Assembly: GCA_015065425.1 (NCBI GenBank) | Contig: SVQH01000020.1 | Location: 1 to 49,883 of the forward strand | Direction: 5' to 3' | DNA length: 49,883 nucleotides | Source of the DNA: Oscillospiraceae bacterium | GTDB taxonomy: Bacteria; Bacillota; Clostridia; Oscillospirales; Acutalibacteraceae | Part shown: positions 32,170-40,472 of the stretch, one piece after another | Layout: every line of letters starts with the position of its first letter | Position numbering within the stretch: position 1 is the stretch's first letter | Notes under the pieces: generated by a model | Seen by the model: only the letters and a program-made list of their open reading frames with translations | Told to the model about the DNA's origin: nothing | Database searches by the model: none | Position numbers and translations under genes: made by a program

Positions 32170-33864
32170 ATGGCTGTTTCAAACATAGGTGTTTTCCTTG
32201 GAAAAATTGTTTTTAAGGGTTTTAATCATTTTACTTCAATTCCGATGGAAACTCAGCAGAAAACTCTTGAAGCTGTAATAAAAAGAAATAAAAACTGTGA
32301 ACTTGGTAAAAAATATGATTTTGCCAATATTCATACATTAAAGGATTTTCAGGATAAGGTTCCTCTTTCCACTTTTGAAGATTATTTGCCGCTTATCAAC
32401 CGTATGATAGATAATAATGAAGAAAACATTATTACCGGCAGTAAGGTCATCCGTTATTGTTCTTCTTCGGGTAGTGTAGGTATCCCCAAACTTCAGCCGA
32501 AGACCGCAAAAGACCTTTTCAATATGCAGTCAATGGGCTTTGCTGCAACTCCTGCCTGTGCGGCACAGTATTTCAAGGAAAAAGGAATTTTCAAAAAGCT
32601 TCCTGCACAGATGGGACCCCTGCTTCTTTCTCTTAACGGACATCCCTTAAAAAACGGTATGCGTTGCAACGGTGCGGGGCAGATTCCTTTTACTTATCTT
32701 ACTGCTCTTCTGCCTTTCTTTACCACAACACCTATAGATATTTTGTATCCTGAAGATGAAGAAAATACAGATATGTCATATTTTCAGTTGAGATTTGCAC
32801 TTACAAACCGTAAGGTTACATATCTCGGTTCAATGGTTATTACTCTGATGCTTACCATGTTTGAATACCTTGAAGCCAACTGGGAAATGATTTGTAACGA
32901 TATCGAAAAAGGGACCATTGATGCTTCCGTAAGATGTCCTGCATCCTTAAGAAATAAGTATGAAAAAAAATTAAAACCCAATCCCAAACGTGCGGCTGAA
33001 CTTCGGGCAGAATTTCAAAAAGGCTTTGATACTGATGTTCCCATTGCAAAGAGAATATGGCCCAAAGTTTGCTGGGGTTACGGTATGATAAGCTCCACTC
33101 TTTCTGTTTACGTTGAAAAACTTCACAGATATATAGGTGATATGCCAATGCACAATATGGGTTATGCCGCCTCAGAAGGCTATATGGCAATGCCCATAAC
33201 TCTTAATGCAAATGACTATGTTTTACTTCCAAGAAGTATAATTTATGAATTCTTACCCGTCGATGCTCCTGACGGAACAAGACCGCTTCTTATGGATGAA
33301 ATTGAAGTCGGCAAGGATTATGAAATTATTGTAACCAATTTTTCTGGTCTTTACAGATATCGTATTCTTGATATTGTTCATGTTACGGGTATACATAATA
33401 AGACCCCCAAGATTGAATTTCTTTACAGATCAAACATGGGGCTTAATGTTACCAATGAAAAAACAACTACACAGATGCTCGATTATGTTGCCAACTGTAT
33501 TCAAAAAGAATATGATATATCTTTCCGTGGTTACAGCTATTACGGCGATAATGATGAGGCGGGCGAGTTACCTCGTTATGTGTTCCTTTGTGATACACCT
33601 TCTGATATTCCTGTATCAAAGAAAGATGAACTTGAAGACTTTGTTGATAAGTGCTTCAGAGAATGCAACGAAAAGTATGATAAGTACAGAAGATGGGGTA
33701 TGTTACGCTCACCCTTAGTTTTGCAGCTTGAAGACGGTTCTTATGATGCTTACAAGGCTTCTCTCGTGGCACAGGGCAGGGTTCTCAATCAGATAAAACC
33801 CGTAACCGTTATCAACACACCTGAAAGAAAAGAGTTTTTCTTCTCAAAAATAAAAAATAAATAA
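32170..33864 (+). CDS. GH3 auxin-responsive-family (acyl-acid adenylating/amido synthetase-like) protein
   Basis: Adenylate-forming protein of 564 aa related to plant GH3 (Gretchen Hagen 3) acyl-acid amido synthetases, not to glycoside hydrolase family 3. Evidence: an N-terminal ETQQKTLEAVIKRNKNCELGKKYDF and FQDKVPLSTFEDYLPLI, the ATP motif RYCSSSGSVGIPKLQP, HNMGYAASEGYMAMP, and YEIIVTNFSGLYRYRILDIV with the tyrosine/arginine adenylation motif. Plant enzymes couple auxin or jasmonate to amino acids via an acyl-AMP; bacterial roles are largely uncharacterised. It is followed 58 nt later by an MFS transporter. Substrate unknown. Confidence 0.85.
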   Translation: MAVSNIGVFLGKIVFKGFNHFTSIPMETQQKTLEAVIKRNKNCELGKKYDFANIHTLKDFQDKVPLSTFEDYLPLINRMIDNNEENIITGSKVIRYCSSSGSVGIPKLQPKTAKDLFNMQSMGFAATPACAAQYFKEKGIFKKLPAQMGPLLLSLNGHPLKNGMRCNGAGQIPFTYLTALLPFFTTTPIDILYPEDEENTDMSYFQLRFALTNRKVTYLGSMVITLMLTMFEYLEANWEMICNDIEKGTIDASVRCPASLRNKYEKKLKPNPKRAAELRAEFQKGFDTDVPIAKRIWPKVCWGYGMISSTLSVYVEKLHRYIGDMPMHNMGYAASEGYMAMPITLNANDYVLLPRSIIYEFLPVDAPDGTRPLLMDEIEVGKDYEIIVTNFSGLYRYRILDIVHVTGIHNKTPKIEFLYRSNMGLNVTNEKTTTQMLDYVANCIQKEYDISFRGYSYYGDNDEAGELPRYVFLCDTPSDIPVSKKDELEDFVDKCFRECNEKYDKYRRWGMLRSPLVLQLEDGSYDAYKASLVAQGRVLNQIKPVTVINTPERKEFFFSKIKNK

Positions 33865-33893
33865 TTTCGTTATAAGTTTTTGCTTAAAAAACG

Positions 33894-33916
33894 CTGCTTT
33901 GATAAAGCAGAGGAGG
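33894..33916 (+). other. Hairpin abutting the MFS ribosome-binding site
   Basis: CTGCTTT (33894-33900), GAT loop, AAAGCAG (33904-33910), directly followed by AGGAGG (33911-33916). No U-tract follows, so it is not a terminator; it may influence translation or mRNA stability. Confidence 0.4.
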
Positions 33917-33922
33917 TAAATT

Positions 33923-35299
33923 ATGGAAAAGAAAATGTCTAAAAAGCTGTGGTTTAATATTTTGCTTTTCAGTTTAATGGGACAGGTTGCCTGGAATGTT
34001 GAGAATATGTATTTCAATACATTTCTTTACAATTCGGTTTATGAGGGAACCCCTGAAGCTGTTGTCGATGCTTTTGTGCCTGCATATACTGCAATTACAT
34101 GGATGGTTCAGCTTTCTGCTATTACTGCTGTATTAACAACATTTATTATGGGTACGCTCAGTGATAAAATGAGAAACAGAAAACTGTTCATTTCCGGCGG
34201 TTATGTAGCTTGGGGTATTATTACTGCACTTTTTGGCTTTATCAGTAAAGATAATGTGTCTGCATTGCTCGGAATTACCGATGAGGTAAAAGTATTGGCA
34301 ATAACCGTCTGGATTGTCATTATAATGGATAGTATTATGACATTTATGGGTTCAACAAGTAATGACTCTGCTTTTAATGCATGGGTTACTGATGTTACTA
34401 TCCCTGCAGTTCGTCCTAAAGTTGAATTTGCCTTTTCTGTTTTACCTGTCCTTGCAATGGGAATTGTAATGGGTATCGGAACTTTTGCTCAGAGCGGAAA
34501 GATTTCATATTCTGCGTTTTTTATCTGTCTCGGAGCTTTTGTAACAATTTGTGGTATACTCGGATTCTTCCTTATCAAAGAACCTGAGCATAAAGTTATT
34601 GAGAAAAAAGAAGATAGCAATTATTTTAAGAATTTGATTTATGGTTTTAAACCGAGCGTAATTTCTGAAAATTCAAGATTATATCTTGCACTGTTGGCTC
34701 TCGGTTTTTCAAGTATTGCTACACAGGTATTTTTCCCGTTGCTTCTTCCTTATTTGCAGTATGTTATCTTACCCGCAAGTGAAGGTATTAATTTCCTTTC
34801 AGCGGGAACAATTATTCCTGTTGTAATTTCTCTTATTGCTGCAATAGGTTTGCTGGTGCTATTACTTAAACTTATCAAGACAAACAAAAAGATCGCAATG
34901 TATATTTGTATAGGTGTGTTTACTGCAGCTCTTTTTGCTCTTTCTTTCAGTCATAATATTGTAACAGTCATTGTTTCTGCATTGCCCCTTCTTCCCGCTA
35001 TGCTTATATTCTCAATTCATATCGGTGCTTGTGTAAGAGATTTTACTCCTCTTGGCAAAGCAGGTGTTTTCCAAGGTGTAAGAATGATTTTCGCGGTTTT
35101 ACTTCCTATGCTTATCGGTCCTGCACTCGGAAATCTTGCAAGTAAACTTTCGGGACTCACTTATGTTACTGAATATAAAGAAGTTCTTGATGTTCCGTCA
35201 TCAGAAATGTTCTTATATGCGGCAGTTGTTATGGTTCTTGCTTTCATCCCCATGTTTTTCCTTGCCAAAAAAGGATTTGAAGTTGAAAATACCGATTGA
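33923..35299 (+). CDS. MFS transporter (GPH/SLC45-like)
   Basis: Polytopic membrane protein of 458 aa with about 12 hydrophobic helices and the loop-2/3 signature GTLSDKMRNRKLFI typical of the major facilitator superfamily. The NMYFNTFLYN and GSTSNDSAFNAWVTDVT segments match a Firmicutes group near glycoside/cation symporters. Located 58 nt after the GH3-like gene and before the TIM-barrel glycosidase-like gene, suggesting sugar or aryl-glycoside uptake. Substrate inferred. A strong AGGAGG precedes the ATG. Confidence 0.85.
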   Translation: MEKKMSKKLWFNILLFSLMGQVAWNVENMYFNTFLYNSVYEGTPEAVVDAFVPAYTAITWMVQLSAITAVLTTFIMGTLSDKMRNRKLFISGGYVAWGIITALFGFISKDNVSALLGITDEVKVLAITVWIVIIMDSIMTFMGSTSNDSAFNAWVTDVTIPAVRPKVEFAFSVLPVLAMGIVMGIGTFAQSGKISYSAFFICLGAFVTICGILGFFLIKEPEHKVIEKKEDSNYFKNLIYGFKPSVISENSRLYLALLALGFSSIATQVFFPLLLPYLQYVILPASEGINFLSAGTIIPVVISLIAAIGLLVLLLKLIKTNKKIAMYICIGVFTAALFALSFSHNIVTVIVSALPLLPAMLIFSIHIGACVRDFTPLGKAGVFQGVRMIFAVLLPMLIGPALGNLASKLSGLTYVTEYKEVLDVPSSEMFLYAAVVMVLAFIPMFFLAKKGFEVENTD

Positions 35300-35320
35300 T
35301 TCAATGAAATCTGAACCAAC

Positions 35321-35356
35321 AAGGCATCTTCGGTTTAGGAGGTGCCTTAAATTTTT
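35321..35356 (+). terminator. Terminator after the MFS gene
   Basis: AAGGCATCT (35321-35329) pairs with AGGTGCCTT (35340-35348, one wobble), then AAATTTTT. Confidence 0.7.
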
Positions 35357-35475
35357 GGAAAGTGGTAAAATGTATCATGATAACCACTGTAGACGGTTCT
35401 ATTAGTTTTGCATGAATTATGTCTGATAATTTGAATAGAGTATATTGAAAACAGATTTATAATGATGGTGATTAA

Positions 35476-37266
35476 ATGAAAAGTCATATTGCATTAAAAA
35501 ATGGTAGACCCTTGATATCTGTTAACGGTGAATTGTATTCTCCGCTTGCTTATACCACGTATTTTGAGGAATGCGGGGAATATTCCGACTTCATTAAAAG
35601 CGGATATAAGATGTTTTTTGTCAATGTTTCATTTACGGATTTGCCCATAAATAATGTTACGGGTTTTACTCCCTTCAGAACAGGTGTTTTTGAGGGTAAC
35701 ACTGCTGAGTATTCCGAATTTGATAATACGGTTTACAGAATACTTTCTGAATGCCCTGATGCAATGATTTTCCCGAGAATCAATATTGCAATGCCCCGAA
35801 AGTGGATAGGCGAAAATCCCGATGAGACCGTAAATACAAAAAACGGCGGAGCGAGAGAATCATTATATTCAGATGCGTTTTTAAAAGACGGTGCAGAGCT
35901 TTTGAAAACTCTGGTTTCTCATATACGTTCTGCTGATTATTCCGATTCTATCGCAGGATATCAGCTTTGCGGCGGAACAACACAGGAATGGATGCATCAT
36001 GACCTTTTTGGCTCGTTCTCTGATATGGGACTGAAAAAATTTTGTGAGTGGATGCTTGAAAAATATGGAGTTTCAAATGCTGTGATGCCCGAAAGAAAAG
36101 ATTTTGACAGCGGTATTCTGAGCGAAAACGTCAGTAAATTTGGTGAATTCTGCTGTGAGATGGTAGCTAAAACCATCTGTCATTTTGCAAAGACACTTAA
36201 AGAATATATAAATTATGAACAGATAGTCGGTGTATTCTATGGCTACAATGCCTTTGTCAATGATTATCTTCTTGGTCTCCATGGGATGCGTCATATTATT
36301 GATTCCCCCTACATTGATTTTTTCTCTTCGCCTTGCTGCTATGACAAAAACCGTTCTTTAGGCTTTGACTGGGGTGATATGCTCCCCGCTGATTCCGTTA
36401 AACTGCACGGAAAACTTTGCTTTATCGAATGTGACATAAGAACACATCTTACGCGAAAAATGCAGCTTTCACGTCCGAATGAATATCCTGAAGAAATCTT
36501 GCCGCTTATCGATGAAAGAGGAAACAAAACCGTATGGTGCGGTCCTGATACACTTGATCTTTCATTATCCGCTCTTCGTAAAGCCTTTGTACATCAGCTC
36601 ACAAAAGCCTCCGGTATCTGGTGGTTTGATATGTGGGGTGGTTGGTATCATGATGAAAAAATCATGAAAGAACTTGAACTTATGAAAAAAATTGCGGAAG
36701 CAGCTAAAAGCAAAAAATCAGATGATTATCCATCGGCTGAAACTGTGTTTTTTGTTGACGAGAGGGCTTATGCAAATATTGCAAGGGGTAATCCTTTGTG
36801 CGATGCTGTAAATATAACAAGAGTTGCAATGGGTAATACGGGAATACCGTTTGACTTATGTATGGTTGAAGATGCTCATAAAATTCTTCATAAATATCGT
36901 GTGGCAATTTTCTCTGCTCCTATCCCCTCAGACAGCGGCAGAATTGCTGTCGAAATGTGTAAAAAACGTAATATTCCGTACATACAAATGAGCATTGAAA
37001 AGCCGTTTTATAATACAACAGAGCTACGAGACTTTCTCAGTTTTTCGGGTGTTAATTGTTATAACTCTGACGGTTGCGTTGTATATGTCGGCGGTGGATA
37101 TGTAGGAATTCACAGCGTTATTGACGGCGAAATTAATATTAAGCTTCCGGAAAAATACAGGATAAAGCCGTTACTTGGAGTCCAATTTCCCGAATGTGAA
37201 ACAGATAAGCTTTCATTAACCATGAAAAAATACGAAACAGCTGTTTTTGAGTTGATGACAGATTAA
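35476..37266 (+). CDS. TIM-barrel glycoside-hydrolase-like protein (GH42/beta-galactosidase-like)
   Basis: Cytoplasmic protein of 596 aa with no signal peptide. It opens with a beta-sheet (KNGRPLISVNGELYSPLAYTTYF) common in family-A glycosidases, then a TIM barrel. Candidate acid/base glutamate E171 in GYQLCGGTTQEWMHHD and nucleophile E318 in GKLCFIECDIRTHL lie at the distance expected for GH42-like enzymes. The C-terminal about 430-590 (VDERAYANI, MVEDAHKILHKYRVAIFSAP) resembles the trimerisation/flavodoxin-like domain of GH42 beta-galactosidases. It follows the MFS gene but after a terminator. No clear promoter was found in the 176 nt ahead. Activity unproven. Confidence 0.72.
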   Translation: MKSHIALKNGRPLISVNGELYSPLAYTTYFEECGEYSDFIKSGYKMFFVNVSFTDLPINNVTGFTPFRTGVFEGNTAEYSEFDNTVYRILSECPDAMIFPRINIAMPRKWIGENPDETVNTKNGGARESLYSDAFLKDGAELLKTLVSHIRSADYSDSIAGYQLCGGTTQEWMHHDLFGSFSDMGLKKFCEWMLEKYGVSNAVMPERKDFDSGILSENVSKFGEFCCEMVAKTICHFAKTLKEYINYEQIVGVFYGYNAFVNDYLLGLHGMRHIIDSPYIDFFSSPCCYDKNRSLGFDWGDMLPADSVKLHGKLCFIECDIRTHLTRKMQLSRPNEYPEEILPLIDERGNKTVWCGPDTLDLSLSALRKAFVHQLTKASGIWWFDMWGGWYHDEKIMKELELMKKIAEAAKSKKSDDYPSAETVFFVDERAYANIARGNPLCDAVNITRVAMGNTGIPFDLCMVEDAHKILHKYRVAIFSAPIPSDSGRIAVEMCKKRNIPYIQMSIEKPFYNTTELRDFLSFSGVNCYNSDGCVVYVGGGYVGIHSVIDGEINIKLPEKYRIKPLLGVQFPECETDKLSLTMKKYETAVFELMTD

Positions 37267-37315
37267 AAAGTAGATTTTAATTATTATTTCATGATTACAT
37301 AGAACTGATAAAACA

Positions 37316-37350
37316 ATAAACCCTTCCGAATAAAAAACGGAAGGGTTTAT
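37316..37350. terminator. Bidirectional terminator between convergent genes
   Basis: A 13-bp perfect stem, ATAAACCCTTCCG (37316-37328) with CGGAAGGGTTTAT (37338-37350), with flanking A/T runs. It lies between the glycosidase-like gene and the ceramidase-fold cluster. Confidence 0.8.
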
Positions 37351-37366
37351 TTAATGTGCTTCAGAC

Positions 37367-38992
37367 TTATTTAACTGATGCTATAAGCTCTTCAAAAGCT
37401 TTGGTAAGTGTTGAACCTGATTTAGTAGAAGAAGCATTGATTTCTTCATTTTCAGTAAACATTGAATGAATGTCGTTATCTGCAAGAATATAACCTATCT
37501 GGTCATTGTTGAGACCGAAGCAAAGAAGCTTGTCGATTTCAGCAGTTTCAGACATAGGAGCATAATCCCATGTTTCATGTGTCCAGCTCTTGTCTGCACC
37601 GACTACACCGCCCCATATAATTTCAGGAGCAACTTCACCGGGAATAAATACAACACCTATCTTGTTGCCGAGCTCCATATATCCTATTTCAGTGATAATC
37701 TGATAACCTAAACCATCTTTTGCAACAATAGAATTGATGAGACCTTCTCTTACAGCAAGAGTAAGAATACCGTTGTCAACTTCGATGGGTACTTCATTGA
37801 ATTTAACATTGAGTACGGGAGCGAGTTCAATTTCATTATCAATGGTCATTGTTCTCTCAGCAAGGAGTGAGCCGTATTCCTTGACTCTGTCTTTGTCTTC
37901 AAAAGATTCTGTTTCAAGAATGTCGTATTCAGTAGTAAGGGCAAGTTCTGCACCCTGAACATAAACAACATCAGCACCTGTTACTTCTTTTACATGCTCT
38001 TTGAAGTAGTAAGGGAAGTCAGCTGAAATTACATCGGTACCTGCACCGAAGCCTACGCAGTGGATACCTGCTTCGCAAAGCCAGATTTCATTTGATTCTT
38101 CGTTGTCGGGATCAAAACGGAATCTGTGAAGTTCACCGTCAAACACGATGGGTTCACGTTTATCATAGATAAATTCAGCGGCATCTACGCTGCCATAGTA
38201 AAGTGAACCTGTTTCCATATCGTTTACAGCTGTGATAACAGCATCGGAGACAACATTGTACATATTATTCATGAATTCTGTAGATTTGCCACCCACAAAT
38301 CTGCTGATATCTGCACCAACAATGCTGAGAGCGGGATTCTTGAGAAGTGCGGGAACAAGGGGGGCACCCATACCGAGTATATCAATGGCAGAGTGCTGAT
38401 GAAGAACAGAAATATTGATGCTTATAATATTCTTTTCTGCTGCAAAATCAGCAAGTTTTTCTCTGATTGCAAGGACATCGCCTCTTGCAAGTCCGTAACC
38501 GTCGATAACTGCCTGAACAGCAATACCGCTTGTTCCGTCAGAAATTGCATAAACATTTACGCCCTGATCGTCAATGATAGCTGTGGGAACTCTGCCCTCA
38601 ATGGGTTCAAGAGTACCTGCCATGTAAAAACTTCCGTTGAAGATATCAAGACCTTCAAGAAGAGAAGCATAAGCGTAACCGACGCTCCACTGAGAAGATG
38701 CTTTTACTTCAGTGTCAAATTCGTCTTCTCCGCCATAAAAGCTGTCAGGCGAATTGTAACTGTCAACAGTCGGCCATCTGTTTCCGAGATTAAGACCGGG
38801 AATAAGGAAGTTGAGAACTTTAAGCAGAGCATTTACAATCTTATCAAGTAACTGATAGAGAGTTGCCTCAATTCTCTGTGCAGGACCTTCTGAGGGGTCA
38901 ACCTTTGATGCTGCAGAAACGGGAACTGCCATTGTAAGGAGCAGTAAAGCAGCAGTAAGCACAAGTGCAATAATTCTTTTTGCTTTTTTCAT
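37367..38992 (-). CDS. Secreted neutral-ceramidase-fold protein (paralog A)
   Basis: 541 aa with a signal peptide (MKKAKRIIALVLTAALLLLT, cleavage near VSAASK) and a mature amphipathic helix at about 40-65. It shows the metal-ligand pattern of neutral/alkaline ceramidases: H198-x-H200 (SVLHQHSAID), H311 (EAGIHCVGF), E453 (IPGEVAPE) and Y501 in GLNNDQIGYILADND. The GDVSPN hexapeptide holding the nucleophile serine of characterised ceramidases is absent. So metal binding is likely but amidase activity is unproven. Last gene of the four-gene operon with GtrA, 25 nt behind paralog B; the only paralog with a signal peptide. Confidence 0.8.
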   Translation of the reverse strand: MKKAKRIIALVLTAALLLLTMAVPVSAASKVDPSEGPAQRIEATLYQLLDKIVNALLKVLNFLIPGLNLGNRWPTVDSYNSPDSFYGGEDEFDTEVKASSQWSVGYAYASLLEGLDIFNGSFYMAGTLEPIEGRVPTAIIDDQGVNVYAISDGTSGIAVQAVIDGYGLARGDVLAIREKLADFAAEKNIISINISVLHQHSAIDILGMGAPLVPALLKNPALSIVGADISRFVGGKSTEFMNNMYNVVSDAVITAVNDMETGSLYYGSVDAAEFIYDKREPIVFDGELHRFRFDPDNEESNEIWLCEAGIHCVGFGAGTDVISADFPYYFKEHVKEVTGADVVYVQGAELALTTEYDILETESFEDKDRVKEYGSLLAERTMTIDNEIELAPVLNVKFNEVPIEVDNGILTLAVREGLINSIVAKDGLGYQIITEIGYMELGNKIGVVFIPGEVAPEIIWGGVVGADKSWTHETWDYAPMSETAEIDKLLCFGLNNDQIGYILADNDIHSMFTENEEINASSTKSGSTLTKAFEELIASVK

Positions 38993-39017
38993 TGTAATTT
39001 TCCTCCGTAATTTTTTA

Positions 39018-40469
39018 TTAAACTGACTTTGCAGTATTAACCTTGTTCATTATGATTTCAAAATTCTCTGCAATAAGTGCTGCAGTATCGGGGCCCATTG
39101 AATTAGTTTCTTCGTAATGTCTTCTTCCGAATCTGTCTATTGCTCTGTCAAGATACGGAGCATCTGTATTCAGCATGAAATCATTGGGAGGAAGAACATA
39201 TCCGAGCTCGTCATTTGCAAGACCGAATATCAGAAGATTTTCATCACCTGCAATTTCAATGAGGGGATCGGGATTGATTTCAGGAGGAAGCCCTTCTGCG
39301 GATTCTTCTTCGCTGAGATAGCCGCCGTAAGCAAGCTCGGGGAACAATTCACATGGGATCATGAGAATTTTGAGATCGTCAATTTCATAGTAATTAAGTT
39401 CTGTTTTTAATGCTTTTTTGTCAGAGTAGGGAATCTTATATGCATCGGCATTAAGAAGCCCCAACTGACATGCGATTGTGAGTACAGGATTTTCAACGGG
39501 GACATAAAACTCCTGTTTAATGTGGCTTATACGGGGAGAGAGTAATTTTTCTTCGCTGATTGTCATTGCATAATCAGCTAATTTATAGCCTATATTTCTT
39601 GTGGATTCAAGAAGGCGGTTTTCTTTACGAAGTCTATCCTCATCTTCAATTTCCATGCTTATCATACCGCCGATGGCTCCGACCCCGTATATTGTTTCCG
39701 CACCTGTTTCGTTTCTGATTTTTTCTCTGAGATAACAGGGGAAATCAGCACTTACCAGAGAATTGCATCCCTGAAGCGATTCGGAATGGGAAGCAAAATT
39801 GAGAAAATAAATTTCTCTTGTTCCGTCATTGGGGACGAAACGAAGACGGGTAAGCCACTTGGAATAAACGACAGGAGTCCTGATATCCTCCTGCATATCG
39901 GGGACTTCAATTTTTCCGAGATACAGTTTTCCCTGTCTGCGGTCTCTGTAAGCGGCAGATGCGGCAGTAATAACTGCGTTGAACAGTATTGTCATAAACT
40001 TTCTGCTTTTACCTGTATGAGGCAGTTTACCCCAAATACCCATAGTATCGATACCTGCATGATTATGAGTACTCATTATGGTAATTGTTTTACAACCTGT
40101 TTTTTCCGTAAATTCGCCGAGAGCCTTTTTTAATGCGTTGACATCCTTATTCAGAAGTCCCACAATATCAAGTGAAACAAAAAGGTGTCCGCCGTTGCCG
40201 GAATTATCATCAAGCCAAAAAGCATGTGCATACTGAGGGTCAATAACTCCTTTTGCCGGATTGTTTTCGCCGTATCCCGCAATATAGTATTTTTTTGTTT
40301 TTATATCATCCGGGAGCATTACACATTTTCCGAAGCCTGCAGTAAAGTATTCCGATATTGCACTGTCCTGATAATTGAATTCACCGTCAGGCAGCATTTC
40401 GGCGAAATCTGTTCGTGCCATCCGGTTTATTCCTTTAAGTGCAGACGATGCAATCTTTGAAAAATCCAT
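39018..40469 (-). CDS. Neutral-ceramidase-fold protein (paralog B)
   Basis: 483 aa, no signal peptide. Metal-ligand pattern: H135-x-H137 in IMSTHNHAGID, H228 in NFASHSESL, E374 in IPCELFPELA (Cys in place of the usual Gly), and Y424 in GLANDELGYVLPPND. The stretch FASHSESL...NSLVSADFP matches the FAxHPxSM...N-x-L-V-x-x-D region of eukaryotic and Pseudomonas ceramidases. The nucleophile hexapeptide GDVSPN is absent. Starts 3 nt after paralog C, so translation is coupled. Without a signal peptide it should act in the cytoplasm, odd for a ceramidase. Confidence 0.78.
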   Translation of the reverse strand: MDFSKIASSALKGINRMARTDFAEMLPDGEFNYQDSAISEYFTAGFGKCVMLPDDIKTKKYYIAGYGENNPAKGVIDPQYAHAFWLDDNSGNGGHLFVSLDIVGLLNKDVNALKKALGEFTEKTGCKTITIMSTHNHAGIDTMGIWGKLPHTGKSRKFMTILFNAVITAASAAYRDRRQGKLYLGKIEVPDMQEDIRTPVVYSKWLTRLRFVPNDGTREIYFLNFASHSESLQGCNSLVSADFPCYLREKIRNETGAETIYGVGAIGGMISMEIEDEDRLRKENRLLESTRNIGYKLADYAMTISEEKLLSPRISHIKQEFYVPVENPVLTIACQLGLLNADAYKIPYSDKKALKTELNYYEIDDLKILMIPCELFPELAYGGYLSEEESAEGLPPEINPDPLIEIAGDENLLIFGLANDELGYVLPPNDFMLNTDAPYLDRAIDRFGRRHYEETNSMGPDTAALIAENFEIIMNKVNTAKSV

Positions 40470-40472
40470 TAC

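Noticed and set aside
32170-33864. Reading this gene as a glycoside hydrolase because of the name GH3
   Set aside because: Motifs are adenylating (SSSGSVGIPK), with no glycosidase features; the GH3 here is the plant auxin-response family.
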